From NCBI GenBank assembly GCA_902632125.1, contig CACPBQ010000003.1:1-64000 (forward strand): 64,000 bases of DNA, read 5' to 3'. The notes under the pieces were generated by a model. It made no database searches and was not told the origin of the DNA. It was given only the letters and a program-made list of their open reading frames with translations. Shown here piece after piece: positions 46,116 through 55,572 of this stretch; the stretch's first letter is position 1, and every line of letters starts with the position of its first letter. Source of the stretch: Paracoccaceae bacterium. GTDB lineage: Bacteria; Pseudomonadota; Alphaproteobacteria; Rhodobacterales; Rhodobacteraceae. Both the position numbers and the translations under genes were made by a program.

Positions 46116-47525
46116 ATGACAGCTCCTAAAACACTGTATGATAAGATCTGGGACGCACATGTGGCACATGCCTCTGATGATGGTACCTGTCTATTATATA
46201 TTGATAGACATTTAGTACACGAAGTAACCAGTCCACAGGCTTTTGAGGGATTAAGAATGGCAGGTAGAAGTGTCCGGTCTCCTGATAAAACCATAGCTGT
46301 CCCAGACCATAACGTTCCCACAACTGTTGATAGAGAAAGTGGAATAGATAACGAAGAGAGTCGCATTCAGGTCGAAGCGCTTGATAAAAATGCCAAAGAA
46401 TTTGGGGTCCATTATTATCCAGTATCTGATATTCGCCAAGGAATTGTTCATATAGTAGGGCCCGAACAAGGGTGGACTTTACCCGGTATGACGGTTGTTT
46501 GTGGTGATAGTCATACTGCGACACATGGTGCTTTTGGAGCATTGGCGCACGGAATAGGAACTTCTGAGGTTGAACATGTTTTGGCAACTCAGACTTTGAT
46601 CCAGAAAAAATCAAAAAACATGAAAGTTGAGATAAATGGGAAATTAAGGCCAGGCGTTACCGCGAAGGACATCACACTTTCAGTAATAGGGGCCACTGGA
46701 ACCGCCGGTGGAACAGGTTATGTTATTGAATACTGCGGAGAGGCAATCCGAGATCTTTCGATGGAAGGTCGAATGACTGTTTGCAATATGGCAATTGAGG
46801 GTGGTGCTCGTGCAGGGTTGATAGCACCAGACAAAACGACCTTTGAGTATTGTAAAGGCCGTCCTCACGCTCCAAAGGGTGCAGCTTGGGAGCAAGCTGT
46901 AGAATACTGGATGTCGTTATTTACAGATGAAGGTGCTCACTTTGATAAAATAATAGAAATAAATGGTGCTGATATTGCTCCTGTTGTAACTTGGGGGACT
47001 TCTCCAGAAGATGTTCTTCCAATTACAGATATAGTTCCAGAACCTGAAAGTTTTGAAGGTGGTAAAATAGAGGCGGTAAAACGATCTTTAGATTATATGG
47101 GATTAAAAGCAGGTCAAAAGCTTACTGATATAAAAATTGATGCTGTATTTATTGGATCTTGTACTAATGGCCGTATTGAAGATTTGCGTGCTGCTGCAAA
47201 GATCCTTGAAGGTAAAAAAGTAAAAGATGGAATGCGGGCAATGGTGGTACCAGGTTCGGGTCTTGTGCGTGCACAAGCGGAGAAAGAGGGATTAGCTGAT
47301 ATTTTTAAACGAGCTGGTTTTGAATGGCGTTTGGCTGGTTGTTCAATGTGCTTGGCTATGAATCCAGATCAACTCAGTGAAGGAGAGAGATGTGCCTCCA
47401 CGTCGAACCGTAACTTTGAAGGTCGACAAGGCTATAAGGGGCGTACACATTTGGTGTCACCAGCCATGGCAGCCGCAGCAGCCGTAACGGGACATTTAAC
47501 AGATGTCCGGGAGATGATTTCATGA
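46116..47525 (+). CDS. leuC: 3-isopropylmalate dehydratase, large subunit
   Basis: 469 residues, normal for LeuC. The aconitase-type [4Fe-4S] ligands are present in FIGSCTNGR and [34 protein letters not shown] is the substrate-binding block. With LeuD it isomerises 2- to 3-isopropylmalate in leucine synthesis. A good ribosome site (TCTGGAGAG) precedes the ATG. The stop overlaps the leuD start as ATGA. The operon lacks leuA in this window. Confidence 0.97.
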   Translation: MTAPKTLYDKIWDAHVAHASDDGTCLLYIDRHLVHEVTSPQAFEGLRMAGRSVRSPDKTIAVPDHNVPTTVDRESGIDNEESRIQVEALDKNAKEFGVHYYPVSDIRQGIVHIVGPEQGWTLPGMTVVCGDSHTATHGAFGALAHGIGTSEVEHVLATQTLIQKKSKNMKVEINGKLRPGVTAKDITLSVIGATGTAGGTGYVIEYCGEAIRDLSMEGRMTVCNMAIEGGARAGLIAPDKTTFEYCKGRPHAPKGAAWEQAVEYWMSLFTDEGAHFDKIIEINGADIAPVVTWGTSPEDVLPITDIVPEPESFEGGKIEAVKRSLDYMGLKAGQKLTDIKIDAVFIGSCTNGRIEDLRAAAKILEGKKVKDGMRAMVVPGSGLVRAQAEKEGLADIFKRAGFEWRLAGCSMCLAMNPDQLSEGERCASTSNRNFEGRQGYKGRTHLVSPAMAAAAAVTGHLTDVREMIS

Positions 47526-48127
47526 GAAAGTTTGAAAAATTTAGTGGTATTGCCGCGCCTATGCCACTGGTCAATATCGACACAGATATGATTATTCCAA
47601 AGCAATTCTTAAAAACAATAAAGCGATCAGGTCTTGGCGTAAATGCGTTTGCGGAAATGCGCTACAAAGCCGATGGATCTGAAGTTGAAGATTTTGTTTT
47701 AAATAAACCAGCATACAGAGAAGCTAGTATTTTGATAGCTGGAGATAACTTTGGCTGTGGATCCTCTCGTGAACACGCACCCTGGGCTTTATCTGATTTT
47801 GGAATAAAAGTCGTTGTTTCTACGTCTTTTGCAGACATTTTTTTTAACAACTGCTTCAAAAATGGAATGTTACCCATTGTCTTACCCGCCGAGCAAGTTG
47901 AAATTCTGATGGATGATGCTGAAAAAGGATCAAATGCTCGGATGGAAATAGACTTGGAAGCGCAGACAGTAACTTCTTCAGACGGGAGCATCTTTTCCTT
48001 TGAAGTCGACCCGTTTAAAAAGCATTGTTTGCTCAACGGATTGGATGATATTGGTTTGACGATGGAAAAATCGTCCAGCATAGAAGCTTATGAAAAAAAA
48101 TTAGAATTTGAGCGGCCTTGGTTGTGA
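47522..48127 (+). CDS. leuD: 3-isopropylmalate dehydratase, small subunit
   Basis: 201 residues. [14 protein letters not shown] and the swivel-domain block [20 protein letters not shown] are diagnostic. It pairs with LeuC to form the dehydratase. Translational coupling to leuC by a 4-base overlap should keep the subunits equal in amount. Confidence 0.97.
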   Translation: MRKFEKFSGIAAPMPLVNIDTDMIIPKQFLKTIKRSGLGVNAFAEMRYKADGSEVEDFVLNKPAYREASILIAGDNFGCGSSREHAPWALSDFGIKVVVSTSFADIFFNNCFKNGMLPIVLPAEQVEILMDDAEKGSNARMEIDLEAQTVTSSDGSIFSFEVDPFKKHCLLNGLDDIGLTMEKSSSIEAYEKKLEFERPWL

Positions 48128-48218
48128 TCAAATCACATCTGATTAAGTATTTTATTTATTGAAATTTTTAAAATACAATTTTGGCAATTAATAAAAATAT
48201 TTTGTAAGGATATCGAAA

Positions 48219-49325
48219 ATGACTAATCCATCCATACTTATTTTGCCTGGTGACGGAATTGGCCCAGAAGTAATGAAAGAGGTTCGTAAAGTCATCGATT
48301 GGTATGGTACAAAACTGGGCCTGGTTTTTGATGTTTCTGAAGATCTAGTTGGTGGGATTGCATATGATGCTCATGGCACACCATTACACGACTCTACATT
48401 AGCAAAAGCCCAAGAGGTTGATGCAGTTTTATTGGGCGCTGTCGGTGGACCAGATTATGATAATTTAGACTTTAGTGTGAAACCTGAACGAGGTTTACTG
48501 AAACTGCGCAAGGAAATGGACTTATTTGCTAACTTGAGGCCCGCTCAGTGTTTTAATGCTCTTGCGGATTTTTCTTCACTGAAAACAGAGGTTGTGTCTG
48601 GATTAGATATCATGATTGTTCGTGAACTTACATCAGGAATTTATTTTGGGGAACCGCGTGGTATTATTGAAGAAGGTAATGAACGCGTTGGCATAAATAC
48701 TCAAAGATACACTGAAAGTGAAATTGACCGCGTTGCGCGATCAGCATTCGAACTTGCAAGGCGACGGGGAAATAAAGTCTGCTCAATGGAAAAAGCAAAT
48801 GTTATGGAGTCCGGCGTTCTTTGGCGCGAAGTTGTACAAAAAGTTCATGATGAGGATTATGCGGATGTAGAACTTTCCCACATGTATGCTGACGCAGGAG
48901 CTATGCAGTTATGCCGTTGGCCAAAACAATTTGATGTTATAGTAACCGATAACCTGTTTGGTGATCTATTATCTGATGCCGCAGCAATGTTAACAGGTTC
49001 TCTCGGCATGTTGCCCTCAGCATCTCTTGGAGCTCCGATGGCGAATGGTCGCCCAAAGGCCTTATACGAACCTGTTCATGGATCAGCACCAGATATTGCC
49101 GGCGAAGGTAAAGCAAATCCGATCGCTTGTATTTTAAGTTTTGCAATGGCGCTCAGATACTCTTTTGATCAAGGTAAAGAAGCTGATCGTGTGGAAGCAG
49201 CTGTAGAAAGTGTTCTTGCCGATGGCTACCGAACTCCTGATTTGCTTGGCGAAGATGGAGTTGATCCTGTAACAACGCAGCAAATGGGTGATGCTATTCT
49301 AAAGGCATTGAATGCTACATTGTAG
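48219..49325 (+). CDS. leuB: 3-isopropylmalate dehydrogenase
   Basis: 368 residues. [32 protein letters not shown] and the metal/substrate block [30 protein letters not shown] place it in the isocitrate/isopropylmalate dehydrogenase family with IPMDH-type residues. It oxidatively decarboxylates 3-isopropylmalate with NAD+ to the leucine keto acid precursor. AAGGA lies 8 bases before the ATG. It follows leuD by 91 bases without a visible terminator. Confidence 0.97.
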   Translation: MTNPSILILPGDGIGPEVMKEVRKVIDWYGTKLGLVFDVSEDLVGGIAYDAHGTPLHDSTLAKAQEVDAVLLGAVGGPDYDNLDFSVKPERGLLKLRKEMDLFANLRPAQCFNALADFSSLKTEVVSGLDIMIVRELTSGIYFGEPRGIIEEGNERVGINTQRYTESEIDRVARSAFELARRRGNKVCSMEKANVMESGVLWREVVQKVHDEDYADVELSHMYADAGAMQLCRWPKQFDVIVTDNLFGDLLSDAAAMLTGSLGMLPSASLGAPMANGRPKALYEPVHGSAPDIAGEGKANPIACILSFAMALRYSFDQGKEADRVEAAVESVLADGYRTPDLLGEDGVDPVTTQQMGDAILKALNATL

Positions 49326-49373
49326 AGGTCTGAGAGAAGTACTTTGTTGAATTTTAATTGACGACGTAGTGGA

Positions 49374-49970
49374 ATGAATACGGCACTTTTGGTAATAGAC
49401 GTTCAAAATGATTTTTGCCCGGCAGGAGCATTAGAAGTTGCGCGTGGTGACGAGATTATTTCTGATATCAATCAGGAAATGAAAAAATATAATTGTATTG
49501 TTCTTACGCAAGATTGGCATCCCAAAGGACATTCATCTTTTGCCTCAAGTCACGTGGGGAAAAACCCACTTGATACAATTGATATGCCTTACGGTGAACA
49601 AGTTTTATGGCCCGATCATTGCCTTCATGGTAGCAAGGGCGCTGAATTTCACGATAAATTAGATACACAACGAGCCAATGCTGTCATAAGAAAAGGTTCA
49701 AACCCAATGATAGATAGTTACTCAGCATTCTTTGAAAATGATCGGAAAACTGTAACTGGGCTAGATGGCTATTTTAAATCGCTTGAAATAGAAAAAATCA
49801 ATTTAGTTGGATTGGCGACTGATTTCTGTGTAAATTACTCTGCGCAAGATGCGGCCAAGTTAGGATACAAGGTTTCGGTTTTTGAAGACATGTGCAGAGC
49901 CATCGATATAGATGGTTCTCTTGAATTGGCGAGAACTGCGATGCGGGCGTCTGGAGTGGAGTTAATCTAA
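49374..49970 (+). CDS. pncA: Nicotinamidase
   Basis: 198 residues of the isochorismatase-like family. The catalytic aspartate is in LVIDVQNDFCPAGAL (D9), a metal/lysine segment is at TQDWHPKGHSS, and the nucleophilic cysteine is in GLATDFCVNYSA. It deamidates nicotinamide to nicotinate for NAD salvage. It is joined to the nicotinate phosphoribosyltransferase gene by a TAATG overlap, so the two salvage steps are encoded together. Confidence 0.95.
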   Translation: MNTALLVIDVQNDFCPAGALEVARGDEIISDINQEMKKYNCIVLTQDWHPKGHSSFASSHVGKNPLDTIDMPYGEQVLWPDHCLHGSKGAEFHDKLDTQRANAVIRKGSNPMIDSYSAFFENDRKTVTGLDGYFKSLEIEKINLVGLATDFCVNYSAQDAAKLGYKVSVFEDMCRAIDIDGSLELARTAMRASGVELI

Positions 49971-51262
49971 TGGTTGATATCGCTAGGCGCGTTTGGAACC
50001 ATAAGTGGAAAATTGATCCTATCGTAAGATCACTTCTGGATACGGATTTCTATAAGCTATTGATGTGTCAATCAATTTTTCGAAATAAGCCTGATACCTC
50101 TGTAACATTTAGTCTAATAAACAGAAGTAAAAATATAAAGTTAGCAGAACTCATAGATGAGGATGAACTAAGAGAACAATTGGATCATATCCGTAGTCTA
50201 TCTTTATCGAGAGGGGAAAGTACTTGGCTGCGTGGGAACACTTTTTATGGAAAAAGACAAATGTTCCGCTCTGACTTTATGGAATGGTTCGAAAAGTTAA
50301 AATTACCGCCCTACCACTTAGAGAAGAAAGCTGGTCAATATGAATTGACATTTGAGGGTTCATGGCCTGAGGTTATGCTTTGGGAAGTTCCCGCTCTTTC
50401 AGTTTTAATGGAATTGAGAGGCCGTGCTGTTTTAAACAAAATGGCAAAATTTGAACTAGAAGTTTTGTATGCACGTGCAATGACTAAGCTATGGGAAAAG
50501 ATAGAAAGTCTAAGACACATCGAAGATCTAAAAATTGCAGATTTTGGAACACGCAGAAGACACTCTTTTCTTTGGCAGGATTGGGCCGTTCAGGCAATGT
50601 TAGAAGGACTAGAGGATAAGTTTATAGGTACCTCAAACTGTTTGATTGCTATGAAACGAGATATCGAAGCAATTGGCACGAATGCCCATGAACTCCCGAT
50701 GATTTATTCTGCGTTAGCTAAAAATGACGAAGAACTAGCCAATGCCCCTTATCAAGTTTTAGCAGATTGGCATGAGGAGCATGATGGAAATTTACGAATT
50801 ATTTTACCCGATACATATGGTACAGAGGCTTTTTTAAAAAGAGCGCCGGATTGGTTAAAACAGTGGACGGGTATACGAATTGATAGTGGTGATCCCGTTG
50901 AGGGAACTGAGGCAGCTATCGCTTGGTGGCAAAATAAGGGAGAAAACCCGGAAGATAAGTTGGTGATTTTCTCAGATGGCTTGGATACATCGATGATAAA
51001 ATTTTTGCATGAAAAATTTAATGGTCGCGTAAAAGTATCGTTTGGATGGGGAACAAACTTAACAAATGACTTTCGTGATTTAGTTTCAGATGGGTCTTTA
51101 GATGCCTTTTCACTTGTTTGTAAACCTATCAAAGCTAACGACAGATCTACAGTAAAACTGTCGGATAATCTAAATAAAGCCTTAGGGCCCTCTGAAGAAA
51201 TTAATCGCTACAAACGTGTATTTGGCGTTAAAGATCAAAAATCTTTTGATATTTTCGTATAG
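49970..51262 (+). CDS. pncB: Nicotinate phosphoribosyltransferase
   Basis: 430 residues. The opening LLDTDFYKLLMCQSIFRN, the phosphohistidine loop FGTRRRHSFLWQD, and SGDPVEGTEAAIAWW then FSDGLD for PRPP binding are PncB hallmarks. It uses ATP and PRPP to turn nicotinate, supplied by PncA, into nicotinate mononucleotide. The length agrees with bacterial PncB (400-440). Confidence 0.95.
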   Translation: MVDIARRVWNHKWKIDPIVRSLLDTDFYKLLMCQSIFRNKPDTSVTFSLINRSKNIKLAELIDEDELREQLDHIRSLSLSRGESTWLRGNTFYGKRQMFRSDFMEWFEKLKLPPYHLEKKAGQYELTFEGSWPEVMLWEVPALSVLMELRGRAVLNKMAKFELEVLYARAMTKLWEKIESLRHIEDLKIADFGTRRRHSFLWQDWAVQAMLEGLEDKFIGTSNCLIAMKRDIEAIGTNAHELPMIYSALAKNDEELANAPYQVLADWHEEHDGNLRIILPDTYGTEAFLKRAPDWLKQWTGIRIDSGDPVEGTEAAIAWWQNKGENPEDKLVIFSDGLDTSMIKFLHEKFNGRVKVSFGWGTNLTNDFRDLVSDGSLDAFSLVCKPIKANDRSTVKLSDNLNKALGPSEEINRYKRVFGVKDQKSFDIFV

Positions 51263-51282
51263 TTTAGATTGGTACGCGTAAA

Positions 51283-51819
51283 TTGTATCCAGTAATTCGC
51301 ATGGCTAAAGAGTTTTGGATTAATAGGCGAGCGGCTCCTGTAAAGCTTGGTGAATTTCATTTTTCAAATCATATGTGCTGGCCTTGGGACTTAGATATGT
51401 GGCTAGAGCTTAATAATGGGCGGACACTTACTCTTTACGATTTGGGGCGTCTTGTTTTAGCAAAACGCTGTGGCTTACTTTCATTATTAAAAGAAAAACG
51501 TTGGAGTATGACGATGGCCGGCGCATCAGTGCGTTATCGGCGACGCATTCGTATGTTTGAAAGGTTTGAGATGCGCAGTAGAGGTATATGCTGGGATGAT
51601 CGTTTCTTTTACATAGAGCAATCTATTTGGAAAAAAAATGGTGAGTGCGCCGGTCATATAATATATAGGAGTGCCTTTGTGGACCGAACTGGAATTATAA
51701 ATCCGGACGTAGTAGTTGAGGCTTTAGGAGAAAAAATAGAGCGCCCGTCAATACCAGAATGGATTGCCAAATGGGTTGATGCTGAAAATAATCGCCCATG
51801 GCCACCGGACAAAGAATAA
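51283..51819 (+). CDS. Acyl-CoA thioesterase-like hotdog protein
   Basis: 178 residues. The central helix of the hotdog fold is in WDLDMWLELNNGRTLTLYDLGR, with the aspartate-containing block typical of 4HBT-type thioesterases; MTMAGASVRYRRRIRMFERFE forms the sheet. The start is a TTG giving MYPVIRMAKEFW; an ATG 18 bases later is an alternative, but I believe the MYP opening is conserved in relatives. The substrate is unknown. It lies 20 bases after pncB and may share its message. Confidence 0.82.
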   Translation: MYPVIRMAKEFWINRRAAPVKLGEFHFSNHMCWPWDLDMWLELNNGRTLTLYDLGRLVLAKRCGLLSLLKEKRWSMTMAGASVRYRRRIRMFERFEMRSRGICWDDRFFYIEQSIWKKNGECAGHIIYRSAFVDRTGIINPDVVVEALGEKIERPSIPEWIAKWVDAENNRPWPPDKE

Positions 51820-51876
51820 CTTGGTATAAACTAGTAAATAATGTTTAAATGATGTGAGTTATTTTGGAGATTGCTA

Positions 51877-53241
51877 ATGTCGCAACGTAAGCGCATTTGG
51901 GGCTGGTTTTTTTATGACTGGGCATGCCAACCATTTTATACATTGATGCTGACTTTTTTCTTTGCGCCTTACTTTGCAACAGTAGCTGCAGACTATTTCG
52001 TGTCATCAGGCATGGAGATAGAGGTCTCTAAAGCAAAAGCGCAGACCATGTGGTCTATATGTCTTTCAGCGTCTGGCTTGTTTATAGGATTTAGCGCACC
52101 AATCTTGGGTGCAATTGCCGACACATCTGGTCGTCGTATGCCTTGGATTTATGTTTTTTCCATTATGTTAATTTTGGGCGCATTGGGAACATGGGTTGGT
52201 GTTCCGGATGGATCCAATTTAACCTTAATGTTGTACTTTTTCGCCTTAGGTTATGTCGGTACTGAGTTTGCTTTGATATTTACGAATGCTCAATTAACTA
52301 CCTTGGGCAGTCAGCGTGAGATAGGAAAAATTTCTGGATCAGGGTTTGGCTTTGGGTATTTAGGTGGTGTCTTTGCTCTAGCCATTGCTCTTTTGTTATT
52401 AGTCGAACAGCCCAATGGTAAAACATTTATGTTGGGAATTGAGCCCCTTTTTGGATTATTGGATCCAGAACAAATGGAAGGTACTCGCTTTGTTGGGCCA
52501 CTCGCAGCAATATGGTTTATTATTTTTGCAATACCATATTTTAAAAATATCAAAGATGACCCTGCTCTTTTGAATAAGATTAATGTTGGTAAGGGTCTGC
52601 GGGATTTGGTGGATGTTTTAAAGGGTCTCAAGGATAGGCGCAGCATGAGTGCCTATCTTGTTTCTTCAATGTTTTATCGAGATGCTATGAACGGGCTTTA
52701 TAGTTTTGGTGGAGTATATGCAGCGCTTGTCCTTGATTGGACAATAACCCAACTAGGAGTGTTTGGGATAATTGCGGCTTTGGGTGCTGCATTTTTTAGT
52801 TGGCTTGGTGGAAAGGCAGATAGCTTACTAGGCCCAAAGCCTGTTATTACCTTTTGCATTTATGTAATGATAATTGTTTGCATAACTATTGTAGGGATGA
52901 CCCCTAATTCCTTATTTGGAATCCAGTTAGAAGACGGGTCGACTTTACCCGATACTATTTTCATGATTTGCGGTGTTTTAATCGGTGGTTTTGGAGGTGC
53001 CATGCAGGCCGCTAGCCGTACTATGATGGTCAGGCATACTACAATAGAACGGGCTACCGAAGCTTTCGGACTATATGGTTTAATGGGGCGGGCGACAGCT
53101 TTTTTAGCGCCGACATTAATCGGAATAGTTACAGCAATTACACAAAGTCCCCGTTTCGGTGTTTCTCCGCTTATAGGTCTTTTTATCATTGGTTTGATTG
53201 TTTTGATATGGGTTGACGCAGAAGGTGAGGCGAGTGGTTAA
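51877..53241 (+). CDS. MFS transporter, UMF1/Atg22-like family
   Basis: 454 residues with about twelve membrane segments. The opening RIWGWFFYDWACQPFYTLMLTFFFAPYF and the G-rich loop GAIADTSGRRMPWI between helices 2 and 3 (MFS motif A) identify the UMF1 group. The ATG used has GGAG 7 bases upstream; a TTG 6 bases before it is too close to that site. The transported substrate is unknown. It overlaps the mepA start by 8 bases. Confidence 0.88.
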   Translation: MSQRKRIWGWFFYDWACQPFYTLMLTFFFAPYFATVAADYFVSSGMEIEVSKAKAQTMWSICLSASGLFIGFSAPILGAIADTSGRRMPWIYVFSIMLILGALGTWVGVPDGSNLTLMLYFFALGYVGTEFALIFTNAQLTTLGSQREIGKISGSGFGFGYLGGVFALAIALLLLVEQPNGKTFMLGIEPLFGLLDPEQMEGTRFVGPLAAIWFIIFAIPYFKNIKDDPALLNKINVGKGLRDLVDVLKGLKDRRSMSAYLVSSMFYRDAMNGLYSFGGVYAALVLDWTITQLGVFGIIAALGAAFFSWLGGKADSLLGPKPVITFCIYVMIIVCITIVGMTPNSLFGIQLEDGSTLPDTIFMICGVLIGGFGGAMQAASRTMMVRHTTIERATEAFGLYGLMGRATAFLAPTLIGIVTAITQSPRFGVSPLIGLFIIGLIVLIWVDAEGEASG

Positions 53242-54139
53242 TTTAATACGCTTTTTCAATCTTGCTGTTTTGTTGATATTTACGTCGCTTCCGGTACTCG
53301 CTGCATCGATTAGTCAAAATTCTCCGGGTGAGGCAAGAGATTATTTTGGGAAGTTTTCCAAACCATCGAAACAACCCGCGAGCCCAATAGGCGGTTACTC
53401 ATATGGGTGTTTAGCTGGAGGTCAAATATTACCGGAAAGTGGTCCAACTTGGCAGGCGATGCGTCTATCACGTAATAGAAACTGGGGTCATCCAGTTTTA
53501 TTGGATTACTTGGTAAAGCTTTCAAAAAAAGCTTCTCAATTAGAGGGTTGGAAAGGTCTGTATATTGGTGATCTAGCACAGCCAAGAGGTGGGCAAATGG
53601 TATCTGGCCATGCTAGCCATCAAACAGGATTAGATGTTGATATTTGGATGTTACCAGCAAATAATTTGAACCTAACAAGAGCTGAGCGTGAAAATATTAG
53701 TTCTATCTCATTACGCAAATCAAGAGGTGCATATGTCAATGAATCTTGGACAAAAGAACACCATAAATTGCTTCGTTCAGCTGCTAGTGATCCTCGTGTC
53801 GCGAGGATTTTTGTCTTTCCCGGGGCAAAGGTTAAAATGTGCAAAGATGAGAAAGGCAATAGAGACTGGTTGAGAAAAATTAGACCTTGGTATGGGCATC
53901 ATTATCACTTTCACGTGAGGTTGAAATGTCCAAATGATGCGCGCGAATGCGTTAATCAGCATCCCCCACCTCTTGGAGATGGCTGCAGCGAAGCGGAAAA
54001 ATGGGTAAAGAATATTTTAAACCCACCAAAGAGAGATCCGAATGCACCAAAGCCAAAGCCAAAGCCTCCGCTCACACTTAAACGTATACCGGAACAGTGT
54101 ATTACAGTATTAAACGCGCCTGATCTAAATTCTAATTAA
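53234..54139 (+). CDS. mepA: Penicillin-insensitive murein endopeptidase
   Basis: About 301 residues. A signal peptide (LIRFFNLAVLLIFTSLPVLAAS) is followed by the M74 peptidase core: GQMVSGHASHQTGLDVDIWM supplies zinc ligands, and WYGHHYHFHVRLKCP the HxH end. The enzyme cleaves D-Ala-mDAP crosslinks in the periplasm. Of several in-frame starts, the GTG chosen has AAGG about 8 bases upstream and overlaps the MFS stop; starts at 53213 and 53225 are also open. The C-terminal tail (NAPKPKPKPPLTLKRIPEQ) is proline/lysine-rich. Confidence 0.93.
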   Translation: MVNLIRFFNLAVLLIFTSLPVLAASISQNSPGEARDYFGKFSKPSKQPASPIGGYSYGCLAGGQILPESGPTWQAMRLSRNRNWGHPVLLDYLVKLSKKASQLEGWKGLYIGDLAQPRGGQMVSGHASHQTGLDVDIWMLPANNLNLTRAERENISSISLRKSRGAYVNESWTKEHHKLLRSAASDPRVARIFVFPGAKVKMCKDEKGNRDWLRKIRPWYGHHYHFHVRLKCPNDARECVNQHPPPLGDGCSEAEKWVKNILNPPKRDPNAPKPKPKPPLTLKRIPEQCITVLNAPDLNSN

Positions 54140-54235
54140 TTCTTCTTGTGAATAGGATTAAACGGGATTAAGTAGTCGTCGTCTCCGATGAGCGGAGGCC
54201 AAGTCTCCGAACACCTTGAGAAAACGGAATACAAA

Positions 54236-54871
54236 ATGAACAAGCTTTTTCCTGGCATTCTTGCCATGGCTACAATCGTTGTAGCTTCTAATATTTTAGT
54301 ACAATTTTTTATCGGTAATTGGCTAACCTGGGGAGCCTTTACCTATCCATTTGCATTTTTGGTAACTGATCTTATTAACAGAATGTATGGTCCTTCAGAT
54401 GCGCGCCGCGTTGTCTTTTTTGGATTTACAGTTGGTATTGTGTGCTCCTTAGTTGGAACACAAATTAATATAGAAATTGCTCCAGATTTTATGGCTCCAG
54501 CAGTTACACTCAGAATAGCAATTGGATCTGCTACGGCATTTTTATGCGCTCAATTATTGGATGTGACAATTTTTGACCGGCTAAGGCACGGGACTTGGTG
54601 GAGCGCACCCTTGATTTCCACATTGGTGGGATCCACGCTGGATACTATTATATTCTTTTTTATCTCTTTTTCTTTTATGATGACCAGTCTGCTCGGTAGT
54701 GATCATAATATAGATTTTTTCAATGAAATAGTAATGGGTCCTTTAGGATTTGAGCAAACGCGTTGGATCGCAACAGCCATGGTAGATTGGTCAGTCAAAG
54801 TATCTATAGCGTTGATTGCACTTATTCCGTTCAGGATTATTGTTATATCTTATTACGCTCGAAATAATTAG
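54236..54871 (+). CDS. yhhQ: Queuosine precursor transporter (YhhQ/VUT family)
   Basis: 211 residues with six or seven membrane segments. AFTYPFAFLVTDLINRMYGPSDARRVV is the VUT-family block, followed by FDRLRHGTWWSAPLISTLVGSTLDTIIFF. YhhQ brings in 7-cyano- or 7-aminomethyl-7-deazaguanine for tRNA queuosine. An ATG 48 bases upstream is open, but the preceding sequence has no ribosome site and the shorter start matches the family. I looked for a preQ1 riboswitch in the 96-base leader and could not fit one. Confidence 0.9.
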   Translation: MNKLFPGILAMATIVVASNILVQFFIGNWLTWGAFTYPFAFLVTDLINRMYGPSDARRVVFFGFTVGIVCSLVGTQINIEIAPDFMAPAVTLRIAIGSATAFLCAQLLDVTIFDRLRHGTWWSAPLISTLVGSTLDTIIFFFISFSFMMTSLLGSDHNIDFFNEIVMGPLGFEQTRWIATAMVDWSVKVSIALIALIPFRIIVISYYARNN

Positions 54872-54937
54872 CTTTTGACATTTTTATTTTTTATGTCAAA
54901 TTATCGATAAGTGTAACAAATGAAAGGAGGTGGTCCA

Positions 54938-54994
54938 GTGTCTAAAGAGGTATTGGAGAGAGGTGTCGGAACAGTTAAGGAGTTTGCGCTCTAA
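54938..54994 (+). CDS. Possible 18-residue small protein with near-consensus ribosome site
   Basis: AAAGGAGG (54923-54930), one of the strongest Shine-Dalgarno sequences in the window, sits 7 bases before a GTG that opens VSKEVLERGVGTVKEFAL and a TAA. The product would be a short amphipathic peptide. About 80 bases of possibly structured sequence and a strong terminator follow, so it appears to be a separate short transcript between yhhQ and arfB. I do not recognise the peptide; the strength of the site is the reason to list it. It could instead be part of a non-coding RNA. Confidence 0.45.
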   Translation: MSKEVLERGVGTVKEFAL

Positions 54995-55070
54995 GGCAGC
55001 CCTTGAGGAGTGAAGTCCGAAATTGGTATTTCCTAACCGACCCACTTCCCTACAATCTCAAAGAATTAAT
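54995..55070 (+). ncRNA. Possibly structured 3' segment of the short transcript
   Basis: TTGAG near 55002 can pair with CTCAA near 55057, and GAGTG with CACTT inside it (with one G-U), leaving a purine/pyrimidine-rich loop with GTCC and CCGAC. With the small ORF before and the terminator after, the unit is about 170 bases. No known RNA family is recognised; this is a folding-by-eye suggestion. Confidence 0.25.
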
Positions 55071-55096
55071 AAGGGCGGCCTGATGGCCGCCCTTTT
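55071..55096 (+). terminator. Rho-independent terminator
   Basis: GGGCGGCC (55073-55080), a 4-base TGAT loop, GGCCGCCC (55085-55092) and a short T-run form a perfect 8-bp GC-only stem. It ends the transcript containing the small ORF and separates it from arfB, whose ATG is 25 bases further on. Confidence 0.92.
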
Positions 55097-55120
55097 CATT
55101 CAGTATTTTGATTAAAAGTT

Positions 55121-55555
55121 ATGCTTAAAATAAGTGAAAATATTATTATCGAAGACTGGGAGTTGACGGAAAACTTTGTGCGATCATCAGGGCCAGGGGG
55201 CCAAAATGTGAACAAGGTAAGTACCGCTGTTGAGCTAAGATTTGAGGCTCTAAAATCTCCCCATTTACCAGATCAGGTAAAAGTTCGATTAAAGAAGATC
55301 GCTGGTCGACGTTGGACAAACGATGGTGCCGTAATTATCCAAGTTGAAGATACGCGTTATCAAACAAGAAATCGGGAAATAGCGCGAAAAAGACTTAAAG
55401 ATTTGATACTGAAAGCTACTACTGTGCAAAAAAAAAGAATTGCCACTAAACCAACTGCAGGTAGTCAAAGACGAAGGATAAAAGACAAAAAACAAAGGGG
55501 GGAGGTTAAACAAGGCCGCAAAACTATTCGAAACGAAAGTGATTTTAACTTTTGA
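55121..55555 (+). CDS. arfB: Alternative ribosome-rescue aminoacyl-tRNA hydrolase
   Basis: 144 residues. The GGQ motif lies in SSGPGGQNVNKVSTAVELRF (residues 24-43), and the C-terminal tail after about residue 105 is rich in lysine and arginine (KKRIATKPTAGSQRRRIKD), which inserts into the mRNA channel of stalled ribosomes. ArfB hydrolyses peptidyl-tRNA on non-stop ribosomes independently of tmRNA. It starts directly after a terminator and must have its own promoter, perhaps within the terminator spacer, or use read-through. Confidence 0.94.
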   Translation: MLKISENIIIEDWELTENFVRSSGPGGQNVNKVSTAVELRFEALKSPHLPDQVKVRLKKIAGRRWTNDGAVIIQVEDTRYQTRNREIARKRLKDLILKATTVQKKRIATKPTAGSQRRRIKDKKQRGEVKQGRKTIRNESDFNF

Positions 55556-55572
55556 AATAGAAGTTTAGCTGA

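Noticed and set aside
46126-46614. Minus-strand open frame of 162 codons
   Set aside because: Antisense to leuC; no recognisable protein features.
54140-54235. Possible preQ1 riboswitch before the queuosine precursor transporter
   Set aside because: I could not place the conserved preQ1-I core or a pseudoknot; only weak repeats of TCTCCG are present.
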